Shown: one piece after another, positions 1 to 11,726 of the stretch
Position numbering within the stretch: position 1 is the first letter of the stretch
Layout: each line of letters begins with the position of its first letter
Source of the DNA: Microcebus murinus
Taxonomy: Eukaryota; Chordata; Mammalia; Primates; Cheirogaleidae
Direction: 5' to 3'
Length of the DNA: 64,000 bases
Assembly (NCBI RefSeq): GCF_040939455.1
Contig: NC_134106.1
Span: forward strand, 89,659,001 to 89,723,000
Program-made: the position numbers and the translations under genes
Notes under the pieces: model-generated
Databases searched by the model: none
The model's input: the letters and a program-made list of their open reading frames with translations, nothing else
What the model was told of the DNA's origin: nothing

Positions 1-1419
1 TGTCTCTGCAGAAAAGACAGATTCTAGCAAAAATTAGAAAAAAGAAGCAAGAAGACGAGCATACAGGGGACCAGGGCCTGAAGGAGGGTTACCTGAGATC
101 CCGGGAGACTCCACGGGAGGAGGCTGCGGAGGAGAATTGGAAGCTGAGACCGCTGGAGCAGCCCGGAGACCAGCGGCAAGGGTAGGTGGAGCAGTCACCT
201 TTCCCCTCCCCTGCATTTGGGACTGCTGGTGGGCTCCCCAGCGGGTGGAGAGACCTGCGGACACCAGCCCAGAGACGGCCGCCACCAGCTAGTGGTGAGC
301 CTGTAGTGGACGCAACACCAGGCTCCCAACTCCCTCCCGGCACCTCGTGTGCACAGACCCGAGCCGTGCAGCAGGCGCCATATTGCCTCCTCCTCCCGTC
401 CGCCGACCCTACCAGCGGCTGCCCAGAGAGACAATACAGCCACCAGCCAGAGGCACCTCCAGGAAACGGGACCTTCCCTTTTGGGACCCTACAGCTGACT
501 CAGGGGAACTCAGACTGTGAGCTCCCTACCGCCAGCTCTCCCAGGTGCTGCTGGCACGGTGTTCCCAGGAGAACGATGCCGACTCAGAGGCTGAGAGACA
601 CAGACCCAGCTTGGGCTCCCTGTGGGTGAATTGGGACCAGAACTCCTCTCCCTGGTGGGGATACAGTTTGAACTCTGGGACCCAGAGGTCAGACCTGCAG
701 ACCTGATCCCCTGCGCCAGGGCTAGCATTGCCTGGGGCACAGGAGGGATATACGTGAACAGCCTACTGAGGTGTGTGTGCCTTCAGGGGCAGATCAGCAT
801 CCTAGAGGGCAACCCTCCTCCCAAAAGGAGGCCGTACGCGAGCCCAGGTGGCGTTCATGCGCAGGGAACCTCCCCGCCGGCATCACAGTCTGGGGAGGCC
901 TGGTGTCGTGTGGTCTGGTCTGCTGGCAGAGACCCAGGAGTAGGTACGGAGTTGGGGAGGGTGGAAAGAAGAAAGGCCCGCTCCAGACTGCGGGTCTCAG
1001 ACAGCTCCACCCCCACATGCACACTTTCTGGCTGAGCGGGACCATTCCAGCCCAGCCCTGACAGCTTTTCCTGGAAGCAGAGAACAGAACTTTGACCCCT
1101 GCTAAGGCATTGGTAGTGCCTCAGGGCAGGCTTTCCCAACCCAGCTCCGCCCAGAACAAGAGCTGATAACAGGACACAAAATCAACAGCATAGCCTGTTC
1201 CTCCAAGCAAGTACCACCTACTGACAGGGACGGCATCCTGCATAGCCTTTCCACGGCACCCACTGACTCAATATACAGGGAGTGGTCCAATTTCACCCAC
1301 AGACACCACCTAACGGCTCAGAAACTAAACAAGGCGTGTGAATATCCAAACAAACACCTAAAGGAAAGAAAGAACAACTGATCGACATGGGAAGAAATCA
1401 GTGAAGGAACTCAGGAAAT
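1..1419 (+). promoter_or_regulatory. L1 5' UTR (internal promoter region)
   Basis: This GC- and CpG-rich stretch lies directly upstream of ORF1, where L1 elements carry their internal RNA polymerase II promoter. Its first bases are probably missing, because the window opens inside it. Open frames on both strands here have no recognisable domain and follow from the low density of stop codons in GC-rich DNA. Confidence 0.75.
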
Positions 1420-2363
1420 ATGAAGAACCAAACGGAAAACACACCCCTAAAGAGGAGCACCAGCCCCCTAGAAACGGACACCAACCCAAATCAGGCAACC
1501 AATATGACAGAAGAGGAATTTTGTATGTGGATCATAAGAACACTCACCGAGCTGCAACAACAACTCAATAACCAACACAAAGAAACCACAAAAAGCTTCC
1601 AGGACCTAGAACGAAAGTTCACTAAAGAAATAGACACAATGAAGAAAAGTGTAACTGAACTCCTGGAAATGAAGAATCAATTCAGGGAACTACAAAGTAC
1701 AGTGGAAAGTCTCAAGAACAGGGTAGATTAAACAGAAGAAAGAATCTCAGAGATTGAAGATAACACCCTCAAACTAAATAAAACCATCACAGAGATAGAG
1801 CAGAGAAACAAGAGAAAAGAGCAAAGCCTACAAGAGATGTGGGATTATGTGAAGAAACCTAATGTGAGGGTCATAGGGTTACAGAAGGGGAAGAGGACAA
1901 CACCCAAGGGTTGGACAAGCTATTTGAAGATATAATAGAGGAAAATTTCCCAGGCCTTGCTCAAAATCTCGATATACAAGTTCAAGAAGCTCAGAGGACC
2001 CCTGGGAGATTCAATGCAAACAGGAAGATGTCACGACATGCAGTCATCAGACTGACCAAAATATCAACTAAAGAGGCCCTTCTAAGAGCTGTAAGACAAA
2101 AGAAGCAAGTGACATACAAGGGAAAGCCAATTCGAATAACACCAGACTTCTCTACTGAGACTTTACAAGCAAGGAGAGACTGGAGCCCCATTCTCACTCT
2201 TCTGAAACAAAACAATGCCCAGCCTAGAATCTTATACCCTTCAAAACTAAGCTTCATATATGAAAGAGTCATTCTCAGACAAGCAAAGTCTCAGAGAATT
2301 CACCAAGACAAGACCAGCCCTACAAGAAGTACTCAAAACAGTGCTACGCACGGAACACCATAA
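1420..2363 (+). pseudogene. L1 ORF1 (RNA-binding chaperone), broken
   Basis: ORF1p is the trimeric nucleic-acid chaperone of L1. The first 103 codons (from the ATG at 1420) are rich in Q, E, K and L with heptad-like spacing, which fits the N-terminal coiled coil. An in-frame TAA at 1729-1731 ends this frame. Reading past it, the same frame continues as coiled coil to about 1870, then a frameshift moves the remainder into the frame open at 1911-2363. That part holds the RRM end and the basic C-terminal domain (motifs such as ARRDWSPIL near 2175). One nonsense change plus one indel therefore inactivate the gene. Confidence in the family is high and the exact indel site is approximate. Confidence 0.9.
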
Positions 2364-2470
2364 TAAAAACTCACGAATATAAAAACAACCAAAACCCAAA
2401 GATTAAAGGCCAGATAATACAATGGCTCAAGAGAGAAATCAAAGCAACAACATCCAACCCAACAGAATGA

Positions 2471-3665
2471 ACAGTAATTAATCTACCTTACCTAACAGTT
2501 CTCTCAATAAATGTGAATGGCTTAAACTCTCCACTTAAGAGACATAGGCTGGCTGAATGGATAAGAAAATACAGGCCAAGTATATGCTGTCTTCAGGAAA
2601 TACATCTAACCCGCAAGGATGCATATAGACTAAAAGTAAAAGGGTGCAGATCAGTATTCCAGGCAAGTGGAAGCCAAAAGAAGGCTGGCGTGGCAGTTCT
2701 AATTTCAGATGATTTAGTTTTTAAACCAACAAAAGTAGTGAAAGACAAAGAGGGTCATTATATAATGGTGAAGGGCACACTTCAACAAGAAGAGATAACA
2801 ATTTTAAATATATATGCACCCAACTTAGGGGCACCCAGTTTCATAAAGCAAACCTTACTGGATCTAAGCAAATGGATTAATAGCAACTCCATAATCACCG
2901 GAGATTTCAACACCCCACTGACGGCACGAGACAGATCCTCCAAACAGAAAGTTAATAAAGAAATAATGGACTTAAACAAAACCTTGGAACAACTGGGTCT
3001 GACTGACATCTACAGGACATTCTACCCAAAATCCACTGAATATACGTTCTTCTCATCAGCTCATGGGACATTCTCTAAGATTGACCATATTCTAGGACAC
3101 AAAGTAAATCTCAAGAAATTAAAAAAAATAGAAATCATACCATGTACCTTCTCAGATCACAGTGGAATAAAAGTAGAAATCAACCCTAACAGAAACTCAC
3201 ATTTCTACACAAAAACGTGGAAATTAAACAACCTCCTACTAAATGATTACTTCATAAATGAAGAAATCAAGATGGAAATTAAAAAATTCTATTCTCCTAC
3301 ACTGCTGGTGGGACTGAAAATTAGTTCAACCTCTGTGGAGAGCAATATGGAGATACCTTAAAGCGATACAAGTGAATCTACCATTTGATCCAGCAATCCC
3401 ATTGCTGGGCATCTACCCAAAAGATCCAATGACACTTTACAAAAAAGACACCTGCACTTGAATGTTTATAGCAGCACAATTCATAATTGCAAGGCTGTGG
3501 AAACAGCCCAAGTGCCCATCAATCAAAGAATGGATTAATAAAATGCGGTATATGTATACCATGGAGTACTATTCAGCTCTAAGAAACAATGGTGATATAG
3601 CACATCTTATATTTTCCTGGTTAGAACTGAAACCCATACTATTAAGTGAAGTTTCCCAAGAATAG
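2471..3665 (+). pseudogene. L1 ORF2: open endonuclease domain fused to the ORF2 C-terminal end, RT deleted
   Basis: The frame open from 2471 to 3361 encodes an APE-type L1 endonuclease. Visible motifs in order are VNGLN (about 2513), LQEIH with the catalytic glutamate (about 2593), YAPN (about 2812), GDFN (about 2901) and SDHSG (about 3157). No stop interrupts it. The expected start is damaged: a TGA at 2468-2470 sits in frame just upstream, consistent with a 1-base insertion at the original ATG. Near 3285-3300 the sequence passes into the extreme 3' part of ORF2. The frame then closes at 3361 and the C-terminal tail reads on in another frame (3462-3665). By comparison with ordinary L1s, roughly 2.5 kb is missing, including reverse transcriptase and most of the C-terminal domain. 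Confidence 0.9.
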
Positions 3666-3925
3666 AAAAACAAGCACCACATATACTCACCAGCAAATTG
3701 GTATTAACTGAGTAGCACCTAAGTGGTCACATAGGTACTACAGTAATAGGGTATTTGGCAGGGGGGAGGGGGGTGGGTATATACATATATAATGAGTGAG
3801 ATGTGCACCATCTGGGGGATGATCATGCTGGAGACTTAGACTTGTAGGGGGAGGGGGTGAAATGGGCATTTATTGAAACCTTAAAATCTGTACCCCCATA
3901 AAATGCCAAGATAAAAAAAAAATGA
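3666..3925 (+). repeat. L1 3' UTR and A-rich tail
   Basis: Runs of G near 3760-3775 and 3847-3857 are the polypurine signature of L1 3' UTRs. The segment ends with an AATAAA-less A run at 3913-3922. The downstream target-site copy cannot be tested because the 5' junction is outside the window. Confidence 0.8.
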
Positions 3926-5200
3926 GATTCTTAATTTTTGAAGAACTGAGTACTCCACCTTCCAACTATGCCTACCTTTACATGTGTAAGTATTTGGTCC
4001 CAGAAACAGCAAATGTTTATGAAAATAGTGAAATCTCACTAAAGATAATTGAAAATTAAAATGGCCATTAAGTGAAATGTTTCAAATAAACAACATTGCA
4101 CTTTGAGGTGTTCATTTTAAAATGATGGCTCATGAATTAAGCTCACCCAGAGACACCCATTGATGTGCAGAAGCTTCTTAAATTTTTTCAAAAATATTAT
4201 TGCCTCCTTTAAAAGACTCTTTACAAAAAAACAAATAAAAAGCTTAAGTGACTAATTGATTAGGTAAATTAAATCTGCTAAACTTTTGATTTAGTTACTA
4301 TTTCACCCTGAAGGTAGTAAAACAAAAACAAAAAACACCATTGGATAAAGTGTTCATAAAAAGTTGTCTTGGAGTATAGATTTGCTCTTAATAGGAAATA
4401 GTGAAAATATTTTTCTTTACATTTCAGATAATTGGTTGAGGAAACAAAGATTCTGTGTTTTATCAAGATGATTCCCTATACTTCATGTTGTTTTAATTAA
4501 GTTTTCTGACTACTTAAGAAAACTGAGTCCATCCTATTGAAGAGTTAAGTTTCCTCTACAACTATTCCTCTACAATTGCATTTGAATTCTTTCAATTATC
4601 ACTCTTGTTAAGTAAATGACTGTTACTTAACAGTGACCTTGATTTTATTCTAATTAATTATTCTAAATTTTTTATGTTTTTGACAAACTTCCCTAAGTAA
4701 AATTCTAAATTAAGTCTATCTCTTGACCATGAAACTTCAGGATTTTCCAGTTGAACTTCACATAACAGTGAAAGATGTGATTCTCACCCTATGAAAGAGA
4801 GATTTTAAATAAAAATAATTAAATTATTTAATATTTTAGATTATATAGATAGCACTGTCAAATGGTAAATGAGGCTACATTTTCTTTAAGCTATATCTAT
4901 GGGTATATTATTGACATGAGTGTTCTAAAATTGTATGAGATTCCTAGAAATATAATACTCTATCAGTCATAATTTTGGTTACTATGTTAAAATGTTTTAT
5001 GACATAGAAATAACCATATTTCCTTGTCAATTGTTAGTTATAATGAATTCTCAGATATTAATCCTGGCCATTCTAAGTCTTTGTCATCCACAGACACTGA
5101 TTTTAATTCTTCTCCAAAAGCATTTGCAATCAACTACAGTCCAAAATTTCTTCCTCTTCAAAAAGATTTGTGGAAAGAAAGGATGGAAAGGAATCTGATA
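3926..5200. other. AT-rich sequence, nothing recognised
   Basis: About 1.3 kb with many short A and T runs and stops in every frame. I see no coding signal and no repeat that I can name. The last part (5000-5200) may already belong to the retroviral remnant downstream. Confidence 0.5.
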
Positions 5201-5289
5201 AATATAGGTTTTTAAAAACCTTAAGATTATACTATTAGACTGAGTAAGAATTCCCAGAACTGTAATGAAGAGAATAACTGGTTTATACA

Positions 5290-6480
5290 AATACTAACTC
5301 CACACTGGGCAGAAAAAGAATTAATTAAACACCAAGGAAATAATTTGGCAGATTTTTATGCTAAGTCAGCCAGTACTGAAATTTTTAAGATATACAATTT
5401 GAATCAACACAATAATCCAAGTCAAATTACCTATAGCAACTGATTTAATGAACAGTGCTGTGTACCTGAATTGGAGAAATAAAATTGACATTTAAGAGGG
5501 TATATATCAAATGTTAAGTGTGGAATCATGGAGATCCTGGATAGCTGCTTGTTCCTACTGAGTTCTTAAAGCTCTTATTATTAAAAGCTCTCTGCTGATA
5601 ATTCATATCCTGGGAGAAAATAAATAACTCAAATTATTAAAAAAATATCAGTGTGATGACTGTTCTAAAATTGCTAAAATAGTTTATGACCAATGTTTGG
5701 CTTGTCAAATCCATGATCCTTGGAGAACAATGAAAACTTCAGGTACAGTTCTGCTACCTGATGGGCTATTTGAACATTTATAGAAGGACTTCATTCAACT
5801 GACATTTTCAATGCATGTTTTCTGGTTGTAAAGGAACTTTCCTGTGCAGGAATCCTGATGCTATAAGAGTAGTTAAAAAGTTATTAGAAAATATGTTTCC
5901 TTCATGGAGCATTCCTGGAGAAATCTCCAACTATAGATGTACTTGTTTCACTGGACAAGTTGTAAAAATAGTTAAATGAGATATTACGAATACATTAGCA
6001 TTAGGAAAAGCCAACTGAACCAACTGGATTGCTTTGGCCAAAAGGTGTTGCAGATTGATGGCAATTGGATCCACTTCCACTGGAAAACATAAGTTGATGC
6101 CTTATGAAATAGTCACTGGGAGGCCTACGTTCCTAATAATAGAACTTCATATATCTTGCATTATCCTAAACTCTGATATGACTAAATAATGCAAGGTTTC
6201 ATTGAATTATGTCAAAGTATATTTTCTCCAGGTAAAAGCTTTCTATGATCCACTGAACAAAGGCAGTCAAACCTTCCATGATCTAGAACCTGGATACTGG
6301 GTCTTCTGGAAACATCAGAGAAAGATTTCTCTCGAACCCCACTGGAAGGGATGATATCCAATTCTTCTCTCTACCCCGACAGCAGTACTTTGGGGCCTCA
6401 AACATTAGGTCCACACTCACAAGAGCCCGTTTCAGACTCTTGAAACTGTACAACTATTGCAGACCTTAAGGTAAAGCTAA
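5290..6480 (+). pseudogene. Retroviral pol remnant: end of RNase H and integrase
   Basis: Around 5290-5400 a frame resembles the C-terminal end of retroviral RNase H. The N-terminal zinc-binding part of integrase follows, where the CxxC pair of the HHCC motif is visible at 5694-5705. The C-terminal domain of integrase is recognisable at about 6230-6350, where a tryptophan-rich 'PGYWVFWK'-type segment is seen. In between, the catalytic core is riddled with stops and shifts. Integrase would insert proviral DNA into the host genome; this copy is dead. The ERV1 assignment rests on this layout and on the env motif downstream. Confidence 0.75.
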
Positions 6481-6859
6481 CCAGCAAGGTCCCTCCCCAT
6501 AAACAGATATCATCCTAGATATGGACAGTTTTCCAAGATCACAAATCAAGATTTCTTTGCCATCATGAACGTTTTGCCATTCTTAAAATTTTCCTTGCTT
6601 ATGCCTACCCCTTTGGCTCTGAAGGATAATTCTGTAATTAGAATTTCACAATATGTAGCGTCTGTGAGTAACTTGTAGTAGTGAATCTGTCATGCCAAAT
6701 ACATATGTTTATATGACTCAAAGATTCTTAAGTTTACCCAGTGGGTAACTTTAGCAACACCCCTCATGTAACTGTTCGAATTATACTAACAGTAAGACTT
6801 CTAGATCTACTTGTTCTCACCTTCTGTTTTAATTTAATCCAATCATAGGATACAAGAAC

Positions 6860-7605
6860 CCAGACCAATGAGTATATTCCAAGACAGATTTGCATCAGAA
6901 GTCTAAATGGAGTTTCTTGCAAACTGACTTATGTGCTAGGGTATTATAGCACTCTTTTAACCTAGAATAACTCTGCCTTAGACCATTGACTAGAAACTGC
7001 TAATTTCACCATTGCAAATAATGTATCCATTAGCAATAGAACTGGAAAGGGGACCTTGTGTGGTGCTCATGGGGTATACTTTTATTTGTGGAGAATTTTG
7101 CATCCAACCTTATGGATGGGAAACCTCATGCCTTAATAGATGGAAGATAAAGGGTCACTGTGGGCTGGGAATTTTAATAGTACCTTTGTTGCTCTATAAT
7201 CAGAAACAGAACATTGGTCTACTTCTCTTAATTTACACCACAGGTTAAAAAGAACACTGCTATGAGGTGTTAACACCTCTGGATGGGCATTATTGATTAG
7301 GTCTCTTTTGGTTTTCCATGGCTTGGAGTAAATGTAAATGAGGTGATGATTAGAAGTTTATCCTTCACAGTAGGCTCTATAGAAGATTGTGCTTCAAAGG
7401 CTATGATGGCATGCAGACTTGTTTAAATCTTCTTTTTACAGTTGTACTAGATAGTAGAATTTCTCTAGATTACCTATGGGCAGAACAGAAAGATGTCTGT
7501 GCAGTTGCAGATACTTCTTGCTGCACATGGATGAATACATCAGACATTATAGAGACTCAAACGCAGGGGACTAATCAACAGTCTGTTTGTTTAAAATAGG
7601 TAGAA
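6860..7605 (+). pseudogene. Retroviral env remnant (surface end and transmembrane subunit)
   Basis: Two short open pieces (7012-7248 and 7387-7599) lie in env position between integrase and the LTR. The second encodes the transmembrane-subunit ectodomain segment that includes the conserved region before, and the CX6CC motif itself, at 7498-7524. That motif is typical of gamma-type retroviral envelopes. Stops separate the pieces, no open signal peptide or membrane anchor joins them, and the surface subunit is mostly unrecognisable. The remnant is non-functional as it stands. Confidence 0.72.
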
Positions 7606-7974
7606 TCTTCATCATAATCTGGATCATTTTTTGATCTATTTGATTTTTCTTAGTTTGGTTCATGAGGACACTAGCTAAGGAGCATATTCCAAACTCTTGG
7701 TATTATTCTCCTGATAGTAGTAATAGTCTTCCTGTTGCACTATATTCTCTCAAAAGTTTTAAATGTCCACATGCAGCCACCCATAGAATGTCAAATGGTC
7801 TCTTGAGACTGGAATGACAAAAATCTCAAAGAAATGTGTGATAATGAGGATACCATTATCTATGAATGATTGTGAGAGCAGACACTCAAAATGATGCCAA
7901 CTCAAGGTAGTGCTAATGTCCTAAGTTTTGGTAATATTCTCCCCTATTTAAGACTCTGATCAAAAGAGAGGAAC
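7606..7974 (+). other. ERV env 3' end and untranslated stretch up to the polypurine tract
   Basis: This stretch has no open frame and leads to a purine-rich run, AAAAGAGAGGAAC at 7962-7974, directly before the TG that opens the LTR. The run is in the right place to be the plus-strand primer tract. Confidence 0.6.
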
Positions 7975-8733
7975 TGTTAAGTGCAATTATGAGAGGCCAT
8001 TGTTTTAGACTGAATCCTTCACTCAGCCCCAACAAATCAGACCAAACCAAAATGGAGTCAGTCATGCTAAATGCCACACATTCAAATTGAAATTTTAAGG
8101 AAGCAGAGATATCCCAAAACAAACAAGTTTTGTTTTGATTTTTTTTTTTCTGTCCACCTGAGTTACCATAAGAAAGTCTCCTCTACTTTAACCCTTGCAG
8201 GGAAGTGGCCTGAGGTGGCCTGATGTTACCAGTCAGGTTTTTTTTTTTTCTTTTTTTCACCCTCTATTGTTCTGTCTCCTTGCTGTCACTTTATGAGTCC
8301 CATTGTTCTGCTATTGCCCAGTGGGAGGTGAGACCAAATATGCCCATTCACAATGATGACAGATAATGACATTATTTAAAAATTTGGTCAACCTCTCAAA
8401 ATGTTAAATCGAACTAAATTTGGGCTTCCAGCCTCCCTACAAATCCTATGCAACCATCTGCCACCTAACTGAGTATGTAAACAAACTGAAAACCTAACTT
8501 AGAAATTTGTTACTGTAACGAACAGCTGAGTCTCAGCCAATCACAGAAGCCAAGCAGCCGACTACCTGTCTTTCTGCCTCATTTCCATTTTCTACATGTC
8601 ATTTTCCTTTTCTGTCCATAAATGATATTCAGTCATGTGGTAGCCCTGGCATCACTTGGAGCCTATTCTCATTCTGGGGGCTGCCTCAATTAAACTCTTC
8701 TAAATTTAATTTGTGTGAAGTTTTTTATTTAAC
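7975..8733 (+). mobile_element. ERV1 3' LTR
   Basis: The LTR begins TGTTAAGTGC just after the polypurine tract. A CATAAA element at about 8617-8622 could serve as TATA-type box. An ATTAAA polyadenylation signal at 8689-8694 is followed by a T-rich U5. The end near 8733 (TTTAAC) is approximate, because the closing CA is not clear. The length of about 0.76 kb is unusually long for a primate ERV1 LTR but within range. T-rich tracts at 8141-8151 and 8238-8258 lie inside it and may be later expansions. Confidence 0.72.
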
Positions 8734-9616
8734 GATGTCTTCATCCATAAACAGGAGTTAGATGATGACTACTATAAAAAAAATTTTTGTGAGAATTCAA
8801 TAAATTAATATATACAAATATATAAAGTGTTAAAGATTATATTACATGATCTATGGTAATTATTAACAATTTTTATTTAAAAACAAGGAAGACATCATGA
8901 ATAAATTATAAAATCCCATTAATTCTATGTTCTATGACAGAAAGAGCACCAGAATCAGAATGATGAACCCTGGGTTCTAGTGTTAACCTTGCCATGTGAC
9001 AGCTGCTTCATCTGGGGCAAAGTGCTAGACAAAACGTAGATTTATTGATAGGAAATAGCTTTGGCTAAAAATAAATGAATCTCCACTTTCCCGTGAGAAT
9101 TTACTGTGTGGAGTCACACCGCGTTTACCTCTCAACTGAAGAATTTGTTATAGAGTTTGCTCTATTATTAGAAACACTTGCTCTTTTTTTATGCTAACTC
9201 CGAAATGCTGTACAGTAGTTGCCTGTCTTTCACTACTGGGTTATGTGAATCCTTCAAATAAATAATGTCAGGTCTAATGTTTTAACTGGAAATTTGAGAA
9301 CACAGGACAATCTAAGTTTATACAAAACTTACCAAAAAAAAAAAAAAATGAAAGAAGGGAAAGTTAATGCACAAACATTTAATAAAAATATCTTTGTCTT
9401 AACAGATGACTACATCCTGATATACAAGTCCATTCCTAATATTCAGGCAGCAGTGCATTTCTAATATTCTTACAAAAATGTTGGAGGGATGTTTCTTGAA
9501 AGTCCCTATACAGGGTACATGCTCCACAGATACAAAACTGAACTGGGCCTCAAGGAAGTATTCTTCAGATTCAGTTTTAATAAAGTACTCAGAATGCCTA
9601 CAACATTTTTAAGCAA

Positions 9617-9674
<58 letters not shown>

Positions 9675-10153
9675 AGAGACAAAATGTTGCTGTTTCCTTA
9701 AAAATTCTGACCAATCTTTGCGACTATGAAGCCATACTTGGAGTAAGCTGATCATCTTCCTTAGGAAATTCAACACAATGTTTATTTGGTACTACCTTAG
9801 GTCATGCTTTTCCAGACTGTTGGCTCATATCTTTCCAATAAATCCTTTGTTGAGTCACGGACATTGTTGCTAAAGTTGTCTGTATCTATGAGGAATATCT
9901 TTAGCTGCACGTAACAATATCTGATTAGAAATGGTGTAGAATCAGGTTTTAGTTGCTGTGTGATAACAAGAGGTCTGGAAACAGATAATTGCTATTGGTG
10001 TTGGCTAAGTGTCAAAACGATATTAGGGCTTTGGGTTAGCATCTCTAAGAGTCACTTGATCTCATGACTACCCATGGCTGCCACTACTCCAAGTATCACA
10101 TACTTATGCACATACATTTAGATGTGGGATTGGGGGTGGAGAGCAAGGATCCA
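8734..10153. other. Mostly unassigned; includes a MIR at about 8930-9060 and a (TA)n tract
   Basis: At about 8930-9060 the order 'accctgggttct', 'ccatgtgaca' and 'ctgggcaa'-like blocks resembles a MIR on +. Two things stand out in the rest: an A run at 9334-9346 and the dinucleotide tract listed separately. Nothing coding is recognised. Confidence 0.5.
9619..9671. repeat. (TA)n microsatellite
   Basis: About 26 uninterrupted TA units. A tract this long forms a perfect self-complementary sequence and is expected to vary in length between individuals. Confidence 0.97.
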
Positions 10154-10161
10154 GTAGACCA

Positions 10162-10627
10162 GCAGTCCCCAACCTTTTGGCACCAGGGACCAGTTTCACA
10201 GAAGACAATTTTTCCATGGACTGGGGTTGGGAAGGGAATAGTTTGGGGATGATTCAAGCTCATTACATTTATGGTGCAGTCAAATCTCTCTGCTAATGAT
10301 AATCTGTTTTTCATAGTCACTCCCCAGCGCTAGGATCACCACCTCTGCTTCACCTCAGATCACCAGGCACTCTCATAAGGAGCGTGCAACCTAAATCCCT
10401 CACATGTGCAGTTTACAGTACAGTTTCTGCTTATATGAGAATCTAATGCTGCCCGCTGCTCTGATAGGAGGCGGAGCTTATTCACTGATGGACATGACGG
10501 GGAGCAGCTGTAAGTACAGATGAAGCTTCGCTGGCTGGCCCACCGCTCAACTCCTTCTGTGCCGCCTAGTTCCTAACAGGCCACAGACCAGTACCAGTCT
10601 GCCGCCCAGGGGTTGGGGACCACAGAA
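10162..10627 (+). mobile_element. MER1-type non-autonomous hAT (Charlie) transposon
   Basis: The element opens with GCAGTCCCCAACC and closes with GGTTGGGGACCAC, its terminal inverted repeats. It is flanked by a perfect 8-bp target duplication, GTAGACCA, at 10154-10161 and 10628-10635, the size expected for hAT transposons. The interior (including 'ttctcataaggagcg' and 'gagaatctaatgctg') matches the MER1A/MER1B consensus as I remember it. It has no transposase frame. Confidence 0.93.
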
Positions 10628-10639
10628 GTAGACCATAAA

Positions 10640-11726
10640 ATAGGGAATTTCTGCTGAAAGGGTTCATTGTTTTTATAGAGGAGAATCTTTCCTCAAAGAC
10701 TTTCCAGCCTCACTGCTCGTTCATCTCAGCGGCCAGAACTGGGTTACATATCTACTACTCCTACGTTCAATAGTCTCATCCTTCCTGCTACCTGATCAAA
10801 ACCAAAATGGAACTTAGTTTAAGGCTAGGCAAACATCAAAATTGGCAATCTTGGGTTTTTTGTTTTGTTTTGTTTACTAAATTTATTTTATCAAATAAAT
10901 AATTCAAACTGACAGAAAAGTTGCAATTATAATACAAAAAATTCCCCAGATTCCTCAACAGTTAATGTTTCATGATGCTTATTTTATTAGTCTCTTTCTC
11001 TCTTTCTTCCATGTTACATGTACACATAATATTTTTTTCATGAAACAGTTGATGTTAATTTAAAATCTCCTACATAACTGCATTATAGCCCTCAAAGTCA
11101 GAAAATTAACATTGACTCAGTACTTCCTCAGTGTTATATTTAGGTCATGCATTTGGAATAGCAATATCACAGAAAGGATGTTATTTTCTCAGTATCCTGA
11201 TAAGTGGTATAGAATATTGATTTATTCCAGTATTGACAAGGTGAACTATGATTACATGGTTAAACTTGTGTCTGCTAGGTTTCTCCACTGCAAAGTAATT
11301 GTCTTCCTTTGTAATTAGTATTTTGTTGGGAGAAAATATGACAATATTGAAACTATGACAATATCCTATTTCTCATTAAACTTCCACCCATTGTTTTTAG
11401 CATTCATTGATGATTCTTACTTTAATCACTTATTACTACTAAGGTTATTAAATGAAGATTTTATAATTCTATCACTCCACATATAATTGTTACTTGGCAT
11501 TCTACTAGGAAAAGCTTTCTCTTTTCTCCATTAATTCATTTATATCTGCATAGACTCATGGATTCCTATTTATTCAGTGAATTAAAATCCAATGATGTCA
11601 TTTTGATGTTCAGTCTGTTCCAGATTTGGCCAGCAGAAGCCCCTTCAAGCTGACTGCTGTATACTTTTGGACATTTCATCATTATGCTTTGAACACATCT
11701 TTCTGTCAAAAACGTTCCACGCTCAG
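10640..11726. repeat. Probable ancient L1 (L1M) 3' region fragment, orientation uncertain
   Basis: The stretch 11570-11700 (with 'cagatttggccagcagaagccccttcaagctg') resembles a segment common in old L1M 3' regions. The rest is AT-rich with no open frame. An MLT1 LTR follows directly. The assignment comes from memory of the consensus and the limits are approximate. Confidence 0.4.

Larger units (their letters stand above)
1..3925 (+). mobile_element. LINE-1, strepsirrhine-type, internally deleted; 5' end lies outside the window
   Basis: The order of parts is that of an L1: GC-rich 5' UTR, ORF1, a short inter-ORF gap, the endonuclease part of ORF2, the ORF2 C-terminus, a G-rich 3' UTR and an A-rich end near 3911-3922. 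The reverse transcriptase core is missing: at about 3285-3300 the sequence jumps from just after the endonuclease to the last part of ORF2. The 3' UTR, with its G runs and the 'ctgtacccccata' stretch before the tail, resembles lemur L1s as I remember them. The parts that remain look well preserved, which suggests a fairly recent insertion. It cannot be autonomous because ORF1 is broken and the reverse transcriptase is gone. Confidence 0.93.
5200..8733 (+). mobile_element. ERV1 (gammaretrovirus-like) provirus, 3' half, decayed
   Basis: The order pol remnant, env remnant, polypurine tract, LTR is that of the 3' half of a simple retrovirus on the + strand. I see no gag, protease, reverse transcriptase or 5' LTR, so the copy is 5'-truncated. 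Stops and frameshifts occur every few tens of codons, so nothing here can be expressed as a viral protein. The left limit is approximate. Confidence 0.82.

Noticed and set aside
186..1061. Overlapping open frames on both strands in the L1 5' UTR
   Set aside because: GC-rich sequence with few stops; no domain, and the position is the known untranslated promoter region of L1.
7012..7599. Possible co-opted envelope (syncytin-like) gene
   Set aside because: Only short pieces separated by stops, no continuous signal peptide, surface subunit or anchor.
9489..9701. Frame with a YI repeat
   Set aside because: Translation of the TA microsatellite.
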